Source: an uncultured Lachnospiraceae bacterium
GTDB lineage: Bacteria; Bacillota_A; Clostridia; Lachnospirales; Lachnospiraceae
DNA length: 44,702 nt
Direction of reading: 5' to 3'
Assembly (NCBI GenBank): GCA_910587495.1
Contig: CAJUMT010000005.1
Span: 1-44,702 of the forward strand
Below are positions 7,859 through 14,941 of the stretch, piece after piece. The notes under the pieces are model-generated. The model saw nothing but the letters and a program-made list of their open reading frames with translations, ran no database searches and was not told the origin of the DNA. Positions within the stretch are counted from its first letter, which is position 1, and the number at the start of each line of letters is the position of its first letter. A program made the position numbers and the translations under genes.

Positions 7859-8146
7859 CTATTCCTCTGTCTTTTCTGCTTCTGCTTCTTCTTCCTCATC
7901 GTCATCATCAAAGAAATCGTCTTCAAAGTCTTCGTCGAAGTCTTCATCAAAATCGTCAAGATAATCCGGAGTAAAGAAACGGTACACTGCATATGCAATC
8001 CCTGCTACTGCAACCACAGCCCCTATGATTATAAAAATCCACATGACTGCATTCTGTTTTTTCTCTTCCTGTTTCTTAATATGAAGCAGTTCTCCAAGCA
8101 TCTCGTTGGTTTTCGCAGCATTGACAATATCTTCCACATGTTTCAT
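7859..8146 (-). CDS. small single-pass membrane protein with acidic tail
   Basis: A 95-residue protein of unknown function. Layout: a short charged N-terminus (MKHVEDIVNAAKTNEMLGELL), one membrane helix at about 33-57 (AVMWIFIIIGAVVAVAGIAY), then a cytoplasmic or external tail made almost only of Asp, Glu and Phe (DDFDEDFDEDFEDDFF). I chose the ATG at 8146 because AAGGGG lies 8 bases upstream; a TTG at 8167 has no such site. An extended -10 (TGGTATACT) lies about 40 bases upstream. Proteins of this shape are common next to pcrA in Lachnospiraceae as I recall, but no role is known to me. Confidence 0.8.
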   Translation of the reverse strand: MKHVEDIVNAAKTNEMLGELLHIKKQEEKKQNAVMWIFIIIGAVVAVAGIAYAVYRFFTPDYLDDFDEDFDEDFEDDFFDDDDEEEEAEAEKTEE

Positions 8147-8209
8147 AACGAATACCCCTTTTCTCAAAATATAATTGTTATTTAGTATACCATACTTTCT
8201 ATGAAAATA

Positions 8210-10435
8210 CTATAGACTTTCAACTTTTTTTAACTTGGCAAAAGACGCGAACATTCTTTTGACCCCAACCCGGTCAAATTCTACTTTTACTTCATAATCC
8301 CGTCCGCCATCCGCGATTTCCAATACGGTGCCTTCCCCGAATTTCACATGGGACACTTTGTCTCCCACTTTATATTCCAGACTGTCCGCTTTAACTACTT
8401 TAAACTGCTGCGGATCAAAGGTTTTTGTCTTGAATGCCTCTTTCGCCCGGGTATGAGCCATATCTTTCTGAGACGGCCGCACTGCAGGCGCATTGTTAGA
8501 GGGTGTCCCTCTGCCCACCAGATTTGGCGGAATTTCCAGAATAAAACGGGAAATATTATTATACTGATTCTCGCCTCTTATCTTTCGAACTCTGGCAGCG
8601 GTCATGGTCAATTCTTTCATAGCCCTTGTAATCCCCACATAACATAAGCGCCGTTCTTCCTCAATCTCCTGGGCCGCATCTTCTGCCGCAATAGACATAT
8701 AGCTGGGAAATATACCATCTTCCATACCAGACATATACACATAAGGGAATTCCAGACCTTTGGCACTATGTAATGTCATCAAAAGTACACGATTGTCACT
8801 GTCTTCCAGACTGTCAATATCTGCAACCAGCGCAACCTCCTCCAGAAATCCCCTAAGATCCGGTTCCTCGGCCTGTTCCTCATAAGCTGCTGCTTTGCTA
8901 AGCAACTCATCTATATTTCCCAGTCGTGCTTCCGCCTCTTCGGTTTCTTCTGCTTTCAGATCTCGAACATAATCGGTCTGATCCAAAATCTCCTCAATCA
9001 ATCCTTTTACAGAAGTATCTGAAAGCTTCAATCTGCACGCATGGATCAGATGAACAAAAGGCTGAATTTTCAGAGCTGCTTTTCCAAGCCCCGGCACTGC
9101 GTTCACATCTTCCAACGCTTCAAAAAAGCTCATACCCATGGCATCTGCGTAACTTTGTACTTTATTCAATGTCACAGCGCCGATTCCCCGTTTGGGTACG
9201 TTGATGATCCTCCGCACGGCAAGATCGTCCTTTCCATTATCAATCGTCTTTAGATAAGCCAGCACGTCCTTAATCTCTTTTCGTGAATAAAAATTTACAC
9301 CACCGACAATTTTATAAGGTATATTGGCCATTAGAAATTTTTCTTCAAACAGACGGGACTGGGCATTGGTTCTATACAGCACAGCAAAGTCTTTATAGCA
9401 CTCCCCTCCGTCCGCCATCTTTTTTCGTATATCCCCCGTGATATATTCCGCTTCCTCATATCCTGTCTGAAACTGTCTGCAGACAATCGATTTTCCCGCT
9501 CCGTTATCTGTCCAGAGCGATTTCTCCTTCCGTCCTTTGTTGTGGGATATCACACTGTTAGCCGTATCCAAAATATTCTGCGTAGAACGGTAATTCTGTT
9601 CCAGCTTAACAGTCTTCGCGTTTGGAAATACTTTCTCAAAATTTAGGATATTTTCAATATTGGCTCCGCGGAACTTATAGATAGACTGATCGTCATCCCC
9701 AACCACACAAAGATTCTCATATTTTTCTGCCAGCAGGCTTAGAAATTTGAACTGCACTGTATTGGTATCCTGGTACTCGTCCACCATAATATAACGGAAA
9801 CGATCCTGGTAATATTCCAGTACATCCGGACAGCTTTGAAACAGCTCCACTGTCTTCATAAGCAGATCATCAAAATCCAGCGCATTATTTTTTTTTAATT
9901 CTTTCTGGTATTCCATATAGACTTCAGCAGCTTTTTCCATCCAAAAATCACCTTTGGCATCCAGCATAAATTCTTCCGGCGGCTTGTATTCATTTTTTGC
10001 ATGAGAAATCATATGTAACAGCTTCTGCTCTTTAAACAACCTTGTGTCCGTCTGCAAATGCCCGCAGACATTTTTCATGACCGTCTTTTGATCCTCCGTA
10101 TCATAGATAGTAAAACGATTGTCATACCCAATCCGGTCTATGTATCTGTGAAGGATTCTGACACAGGCAGAGTGAAATGTACTCACCCATATACTCTCAG
10201 AACCAAACCCCACCAGCCTGTCCACCCGCTCCCGCATCTCACCTGCCGCTTTGTTTGTGAATGTAATGGCAAGTATATTCCATGGGTTTACGCCGCATTC
10301 CTCAATCAGATGCGCAATCCGGTAGGTAAGTACCCGTGTCTTTCCTGAACCCGCCCCCGCCAGGATCAGAAGCGGCCCCTCGGTATGCAGCACCGCGTCC
10401 TTTTGTTGTTCATTTAATAATTCTAAGTCGTTCAT
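8210..10435 (-). CDS. pcrA: ATP-dependent DNA helicase PcrA (UvrD/Rep family)
   Basis: A 741-residue superfamily 1A helicase that unwinds DNA 3' to 5' in repair and rolling-circle replication and removes RecA. Motif I is AGAGSGKT (26-33), motif II is VDEYQDTN, and the later motifs QNYRST, TLHSAKGLEFPYVY and VGITRA are intact. The C-terminal KVGDKVSHVKFGEGTV is the Tudor-like domain that contacts RNA polymerase in PcrA. Length is normal. The ATG follows AAAAAGGAGAACAGCT. A promoter with TTGCAA and TAAAAT, 17 bases apart, lies just upstream. Confidence 0.96.
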   Translation of the reverse strand: MNDLELLNEQQKDAVLHTEGPLLILAGAGSGKTRVLTYRIAHLIEECGVNPWNILAITFTNKAAGEMRERVDRLVGFGSESIWVSTFHSACVRILHRYIDRIGYDNRFTIYDTEDQKTVMKNVCGHLQTDTRLFKEQKLLHMISHAKNEYKPPEEFMLDAKGDFWMEKAAEVYMEYQKELKKNNALDFDDLLMKTVELFQSCPDVLEYYQDRFRYIMVDEYQDTNTVQFKFLSLLAEKYENLCVVGDDDQSIYKFRGANIENILNFEKVFPNAKTVKLEQNYRSTQNILDTANSVISHNKGRKEKSLWTDNGAGKSIVCRQFQTGYEEAEYITGDIRKKMADGGECYKDFAVLYRTNAQSRLFEEKFLMANIPYKIVGGVNFYSRKEIKDVLAYLKTIDNGKDDLAVRRIINVPKRGIGAVTLNKVQSYADAMGMSFFEALEDVNAVPGLGKAALKIQPFVHLIHACRLKLSDTSVKGLIEEILDQTDYVRDLKAEETEEAEARLGNIDELLSKAAAYEEQAEEPDLRGFLEEVALVADIDSLEDSDNRVLLMTLHSAKGLEFPYVYMSGMEDGIFPSYMSIAAEDAAQEIEEERRLCYVGITRAMKELTMTAARVRKIRGENQYNNISRFILEIPPNLVGRGTPSNNAPAVRPSQKDMAHTRAKEAFKTKTFDPQQFKVVKADSLEYKVGDKVSHVKFGEGTVLEIADGGRDYEVKVEFDRVGVKRMFASFAKLKKVESL

Positions 10436-10477
10436 AGCTGTTCTCCTTTTTATCCCCTGCTAAAACTCAGCGTATTT

Positions 10478-10506
10478 ATTTTACCACAAGAACAGATGTT
10501 TTGCAA
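10478..10506 (-). promoter_or_regulatory. promoter of pcrA
   Basis: Minus strand: TTGCAA (10506-10501), 17-base spacer, TAAAAT (10483-10478), about 43 bases before the pcrA ATG. Confidence 0.6.
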
Positions 10507-10543
10507 ATATTTTCACAAAATGACTTTTATTTAACATCTTTAG

Positions 10544-10572
10544 TTGTTGTCCCGACCGATTTTTCGTATAAT
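10544..10572 (+). promoter_or_regulatory. promoter of the small membrane protein and lipoprotein genes
   Basis: TTGTTG, 17-base spacer, TATAAT, about 48 bases before the ATG at 10621. It is divergent from the pcrA promoter. Confidence 0.6.
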
Positions 10573-10620
10573 TAAAACATCCGGGCGCAGCGGAACTACA
10601 ATAGAAAGGTAACGTCTCCT

Positions 10621-10821
10621 ATGCAAAATAAAATCAAAAGAGGATTAGCGCTTTTAACCGTTATCATCATCCTTCTCCTATATCTGATCACTTTTATCCT
10701 GTCTTTTTTTCAGAGTGAGCAGGCAAAAGAACTGCTTTTAATCTCTATTACAGCCACCGTGGTTCTTCCGGTTCTTCTATATATCTATCTGTGGCTTCTG
10801 AAAGTATTTAAGAAAGATTAA
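10621..10821 (+). CDS. small two-helix membrane protein
   Basis: A 66-residue protein with two hydrophobic segments (about 8-31 and 40-60) joined by a short polar loop (QSEQAKELLL) and ending in a basic tail (KVFKKD). The function is unknown. An AAAGG site lies 11 bases before the ATG, which is longer than usual. It stands 61 bases before the lipoprotein gene and probably shares its transcript, with the promoter at 10544-10572. Confidence 0.7.
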   Translation: MQNKIKRGLALLTVIIILLLYLITFILSFFQSEQAKELLLISITATVVLPVLLYIYLWLLKVFKKD

Positions 10822-10882
10822 TGCACCATTTCTTTTTCCTTTGCATATATTACACTATAAATTCTGCGAAGGAAATGAAGCT

Positions 10883-11878
10883 ATGAAAAAATGGATCTGT
10901 CTGTGCCTAGCCGGCTTACTCTGCCTGACGCCTGGCTGCGGCAAAAAAGACGGGAGTTCAAAGGAACTGACTCCTGTCACTTTGAATGAAGTTGCTCACT
11001 CTATTTTCTATGCTCCCCAGTATGTGGCCATCGAAAACGGATATTTTGCGGAAGAAGGTATCGATCTGACGCTGGTCACCGGTTTTGGGGCCGACAAAGT
11101 GGCCACTGCCTTAGTGTCCGGTGAAGCGGACATTGGTTTTATGGGAAGCGAATCTTCAATTTACATTTACAATCAAAATCCCGACGACTATATTGTCAAC
11201 TTCGCACAGCTTACCCAGCGGGCTGGCAACTTCCTTGTGGCCAGAGAACCCATGGAGGATTTTAAATGGGAAGACATCAAAGGCTCCTATGTACTTGGCG
11301 GAAGAAAAGGCGGTATGCCTGAAATGGTCTTTGAATTTATCCTAAAAAAGAACAATATTAATCCCGAAACGGACCTGACCATCGATCAGAGTATTGACTT
11401 TGGCTCTACCGCTGCTGCTTTTACAGGAAACGACGCTGCATATACTGTTGAATTTGAACCATCTGCTACCGCGTTGGAGCAGGAAGGCGCAGGCCATGTG
11501 GTCGCTTCTTTAGGCGAAGCGTCCGGCTATGTTCCATATACGGCATACAGCGTAAAGCAAAGCTATTTAGATGAACATCCGGATAGTCTGCAGGCCTTCA
11601 CCAATGCCCTGCAAAAAGGAATGGATTATGTGAATACCCATACGCCGGAAGAGATCGCCAAAGTCATACAGCCCCAGTTCGAGGAAACCGACCTTGAGAC
11701 AATTACAACAATCGTCACCAGATACTACGAACAGGATACCTGGAAAGAGAATCTAATCTTCGAAAAAGAAAGTTTTGACCTTTTACAAAACATTCTTCAA
11801 GAAGCCGGAGAACTTCCTGCATGGACTCCCTATGAAGACCTTGTAAACACTGATTTTGCCAAAGAAGCGGCAAAATAA
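10883..11878 (+). CDS. ABC transporter substrate-binding lipoprotein, SsuA/THI5 (NMT1)-like
   Basis: A 331-residue extracellular solute-binding lipoprotein. The signal peptide MKKWICLCLAGLLCLTPGC ends at Cys19, the lipid-anchored residue; the lipobox is slightly atypical (L-T-P-G-C). The mature part has the NMT1/SsuA pattern: VTLNEVAHSIFYAPQYVAIENGYF, EEGIDLTL, LVSGEADIGFMG. Relatives bind pyrimidine precursors of thiamine, sulfonates or similar small molecules, and the ligand cannot be told here. I chose the ATG at 10883 with AAGGAAA upstream, since the signal peptide begins there. A permease and an ATPase normally follow, but a strong terminator comes next, so the protein is an orphan that must pair with a transporter elsewhere. 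Confidence 0.88.
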   Translation: MKKWICLCLAGLLCLTPGCGKKDGSSKELTPVTLNEVAHSIFYAPQYVAIENGYFAEEGIDLTLVTGFGADKVATALVSGEADIGFMGSESSIYIYNQNPDDYIVNFAQLTQRAGNFLVAREPMEDFKWEDIKGSYVLGGRKGGMPEMVFEFILKKNNINPETDLTIDQSIDFGSTAAAFTGNDAAYTVEFEPSATALEQEGAGHVVASLGEASGYVPYTAYSVKQSYLDEHPDSLQAFTNALQKGMDYVNTHTPEEIAKVIQPQFEETDLETITTIVTRYYEQDTWKENLIFEKESFDLLQNILQEAGELPAWTPYEDLVNTDFAKEAAK

Positions 11879-11894
11879 TCCTATATGCATTACC

Positions 11895-11933
11895 AAAAAC
11901 CCTGGCATTTAAGATCTGTCTGCCAGGGTTTTT
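11895..11933 (+). terminator. intrinsic terminator after the lipoprotein gene
   Basis: Stem AAACCCTGGCA/TGCCAGGGTTT with a 13-base loop, followed by a T-run. It begins 17 bases after the stop codon and separates this gene from the flavoprotein gene. Confidence 0.9.
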
Positions 11934-11942
11934 GCCATTGTA

Positions 11943-11971
11943 TTGACATTTATAAAGTCAAGGCTTATAAT
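11943..11971 (+). promoter_or_regulatory. consensus promoter of the FabK-like flavoprotein gene
   Basis: Exact consensus hexamers TTGACA (11943-11948) and TATAAT (11966-11971) with the ideal 17-base spacer. A palindrome follows at once at 11975-11987, so the promoter is probably strong and repressed. Confidence 0.88.
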
Positions 11972-11974
11972 TAC

Positions 11975-11987
11975 TTTGATAATCAAA
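11975..11987. promoter_or_regulatory. FabT-operator-like palindrome
   Basis: TTTGATAATCAAA is a perfect palindrome around one base; the reverse strand reads TTTGATTATCAAA. This matches the core of the FabT (MarR family) operator of streptococci and enterococci, which I recall as TTTGATTATCAAA inside a longer A/T-rich box. It sits between the -10 and the start codon, where a bound repressor would block transcription. Confidence 0.65.
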
Positions 11988-12019
11988 ATATTTACAGGGT
12001 TTACCCGGAAAGGTATAAA

Positions 12020-13105
12020 ATGAACAGAAAGTCATTGCATATAGGAGACAAAACAGCCCTGCTTCCCCTGGTTCAGGGCGGCATGGGCGTAGGTGTCAGT
12101 CTGTCCGGCTTAGCCGGGGCTGTTGCTGCTCAGGGCGGCATCGGCATTATCTCCACTGCGCAAATCGGATACAGAGAAGCAGACTTTGAAAAAGATGCTA
12201 AAAAAGCTAATCTGCGGGCCATGGTGAACGAACTGAAAAAAGCCAGAGAGATCGCCGCCGACAAAGACGGTCGCTGCAATGGCCTAATCGGATATAATAT
12301 TATGACGGCCACCCGCGATTATGGAGATTATGCGCGCACCGCTGCTCTGGCCGGTGCGGATGTGATTATTTCTGGAGCCGGATTGCCTGTCGATCTTCCC
12401 GGATATGTGGAGGGTACGGACACAAAAATCGCGCCCATCGTATCTTCGGAAAAAGCAGCCCGCCTTATCCTGAAGATGTGGGACAGGCGTTTTCACCGCA
12501 CCGCTGATTTCCTGGTCATCGAAAACGCCCATGCCGGAGGGCATCTGGGCTTTTCCAGAGAACAACTAAATCAATTATATGAGGATAATTATGATGATAC
12601 TTACGGCATAGAAGTGAAAAAGATCATTGCCTGCGCAAGAAATTACGGAGAAAAATACAATATTTATATACCCGTCATCCTGGCCGGAGGGATCATGAAC
12701 GCCGCCCAGGCAGAACATGCCTTTTCTCTGGGCGCCGACGGTATCCAGGCAGCCACCGTGTTTGTTACCACCGAAGAGTGCGACGCCGACCCTACTTTTA
12801 AACAAGCTTATATCCAGGCGCAAAAAAAAGATATAGAAATCGTAACAAGCCCCGTAGGAATGCCCGCCCGGGCCATCCGCAATCCTTTCCTGGAAAAGAT
12901 GAAAAAAGGAAAAGAACCTGTCTTAAAATGCTACCGCTGCCTAGAAAAATGCAGCCCAAAAGATGCGCCTTACTGCATCACCCGTGCTTTAATACGGGCA
13001 GTACAAGGAGACATCGTACATGGACTGATCTTCTGCGGGGACAATGTCCCTTATCTTACCAAAATTACAACTGTCCCGGAAGTGATCCGAACCCTTTTTC
13101 CTTAA
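12020..13105 (+). CDS. FMN-dependent nitronate monooxygenase/enoyl-ACP reductase II-like protein
   Basis: A 361-residue TIM-barrel flavoprotein of the 2-nitropropane dioxygenase family, which includes nitronate monooxygenases and the fatty-acid enzyme FabK. Family marks: PLVQGGMGVGVS at the start, ENAHAGGHLG (His171, His175), VILAGGI and LGADGIQAATVFV for FMN phosphate binding. It is longer than FabK (about 310-320) because of insertions and a C-terminal cysteine cluster (C304, C307, C311, C319), which could hold zinc or an Fe-S cluster. The ATG at 12020 follows GGAAAGG; the open frame runs further up but crosses the terminator and promoter. A FabT-type operator in the leader favours a lipid-related role. 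That is inference, and nitronate oxidation stays possible. Confidence 0.82.
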   Translation: MNRKSLHIGDKTALLPLVQGGMGVGVSLSGLAGAVAAQGGIGIISTAQIGYREADFEKDAKKANLRAMVNELKKAREIAADKDGRCNGLIGYNIMTATRDYGDYARTAALAGADVIISGAGLPVDLPGYVEGTDTKIAPIVSSEKAARLILKMWDRRFHRTADFLVIENAHAGGHLGFSREQLNQLYEDNYDDTYGIEVKKIIACARNYGEKYNIYIPVILAGGIMNAAQAEHAFSLGADGIQAATVFVTTEECDADPTFKQAYIQAQKKDIEIVTSPVGMPARAIRNPFLEKMKKGKEPVLKCYRCLEKCSPKDAPYCITRALIRAVQGDIVHGLIFCGDNVPYLTKITTVPEVIRTLFP

Positions 13106-13108
13106 AGA

Positions 13109-14902
13109 TCACTGTTTATCAATCCTGTCAGCCAGATCACTTAAATACAGATAGCGCTCCATCTTCTCTTCCAGGAGCGCTTCTGCATCTTCTTTCTCCC
13201 GGGTAAGCTGTCCCAGACGAACAAAATCTGTAGCGGAAAGTTCTATCTGCCTTTCCAAAGACACAATCTTCTTTTCTATCTCCTCAATCGTTCTTTCTAT
13301 GGTTTCATAGTCTTTCTGTTCCTGCCAGGTAAATCTAATCTTTGTGGTCTTTATTTTTTCTTTCTTTGTCCCTGCAGCTTCTGAAGCTTTTCCGGACTGT
13401 GACACAGGCAGCGCATTTTCCTGAATCTTCTCCAAATAGTCCGAATATCCGCCTTCATACTGCTTAAGTTTTCCGCCTTCCTCAAAAGCAAACAGTCTGT
13501 CTACTGTCTTGTCCAGAAAATACCGGTCATGGGAAACTGTGAGCAAAATACCCGGAAAATGATCCAAATATTCTTCCAGAATTGCTAAAGTCTGGATGTC
13601 CAAATCGTTGGTCGGCTCATCCAGGATCAGTATATTGGGCGCTTCCATCAGCACTTTTAAAAGATACAGACGTCTTTTTTCTCCGCCAGACAGTTTCTCA
13701 ATCGGCGAATACTGTAAATCCGAGCCAAACAGAAATCGTTCCAACATGGAAGAAGCAGAAATGCTGCCATCTTCTGTCCGTACATACTCTGCGGTATCCC
13801 GTATATAGTCAATGACTCTCCTTTTTGGATCCAAGTATTCGTTCTCCTGAGAAAAATACCCGATCTTTACTGTAGAACCCAATATAACCTCTCCGCAATC
13901 GGGTTTTTCCAATCCCATAATCAATTTCATCAGTGTCGTCTTGCCGCATCCGTTAGGTCCAACAAATCCAATCCGATCCTGCTTACGAAAGGCATAGCTG
14001 AATTCTTTGATCAAAAGTCTGGAACCATAGCTTTTGGACAATCCTTTGATCTCCATCGTCTTTTTTCCCAGACGGGATGAAACTGTGCTTACTTCCACTT
14101 TGCCGTCCTGCACCGGCGCTTTTGTAATGCTTTTTAATTCCTCATAACGCTGTATATGGGCTTTTTGTTTCGTAGCGCGGGCTCTTGCGCCTCGGCGCAT
14201 CCATTCTAACTCAATCCGAAGAATATTTTTATTTTTCTGATAAGTTGCCAGCTCCCTTTCTTCCCGCTCCGCTTTTGCCTCCAGAAAACCCGCAAAATTG
14301 GTTTGATAATGATAAAGCTTCCCTTTATCAATTTCCACAATATGATTACAAACTCTGTCCAGAAAATACCGGTCATGAGTCACCATGACCAGCGCTCCTT
14401 TCCGCTGGATTAAAGCGTTCTCAAGCCAGAGAACCATATCGCTGTTTAAATGGTTTGTAGGTTCGTCCAAAAGCAGAATATCGCAGGGCGACAGCAGCGC
14501 TGCCGCCAGCGCCGCTTTTTTCTTTTGACCGCCGGAAAGATGGCTAAGCAGTTCCCGTCCCTCTCCTAACCCAATCTGGTTCAAGATCGTCTTGCTGTCT
14601 CCGACAGCACTCCATGCGTCCTCTCCTTGGCCAACGGCCCTCACATACTCATAAACAGTCATATCGTCAGGATACAGAGGATTCTGAGGAAGATACCGAA
14701 TATGGACCTTTGTTCCTTTTATGACTTCTCCGGTATCCGGCTCTTCTATCCCTGCCAATATTTTAAGAAGCGTAGATTTACCTGTTCCGTTGATGCCTAC
14801 AACGCCTGTCTTGTCTTTATCTTCGATACTGAAGTCTGCACCATTAAGAAGCGCCCGATCCCTGTATGTTTTTGATATCCCTTTTGCTGTCAATAAATTC
14901 AT
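13109..14902 (-). CDS. ABC-F family ATPase, Uup-like
   Basis: A 597-residue soluble protein with two ABC ATPase domains and no membrane segments. Domain 1: Walker A GINGTGKS (36-43), signature LSGGQKKKAAL, DEPTNHLN. Domain 2: GPNGCGKT, signature LSGGEKRRL, DEPTNDLD. Between them is the charged linker of ABC-F proteins (RRGARARATKQKAHIQRYEEL), which reaches toward the ribosome's peptidyl-transferase centre. The C-terminal coiled coil (KDYETIERTIEEIEKKI) is as in Uup. Members act on stalled ribosomes; some give antibiotic resistance, but Uup-like ones mostly do not. The gene meets the flavoprotein gene tail to tail with only 3 bases between stop codons and no separate terminator. Confidence 0.9.
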   Translation of the reverse strand: MNLLTAKGISKTYRDRALLNGADFSIEDKDKTGVVGINGTGKSTLLKILAGIEEPDTGEVIKGTKVHIRYLPQNPLYPDDMTVYEYVRAVGQGEDAWSAVGDSKTILNQIGLGEGRELLSHLSGGQKKKAALAAALLSPCDILLLDEPTNHLNSDMVLWLENALIQRKGALVMVTHDRYFLDRVCNHIVEIDKGKLYHYQTNFAGFLEAKAEREERELATYQKNKNILRIELEWMRRGARARATKQKAHIQRYEELKSITKAPVQDGKVEVSTVSSRLGKKTMEIKGLSKSYGSRLLIKEFSYAFRKQDRIGFVGPNGCGKTTLMKLIMGLEKPDCGEVILGSTVKIGYFSQENEYLDPKRRVIDYIRDTAEYVRTEDGSISASSMLERFLFGSDLQYSPIEKLSGGEKRRLYLLKVLMEAPNILILDEPTNDLDIQTLAILEEYLDHFPGILLTVSHDRYFLDKTVDRLFAFEEGGKLKQYEGGYSDYLEKIQENALPVSQSGKASEAAGTKKEKIKTTKIRFTWQEQKDYETIERTIEEIEKKIVSLERQIELSATDFVRLGQLTREKEDAEALLEEKMERYLYLSDLADRIDKQ

Positions 14903-14941
14903 GGTTTACTCCCAATGTATTTCCATGGATCTGTACATTGC

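Noticed and set aside
11885..12019. upstream extension of the FabK-like frame
   Set aside because: It runs over the terminator, the consensus promoter and the palindrome, has no ribosome site, and the family begins at the ATG at 12020.
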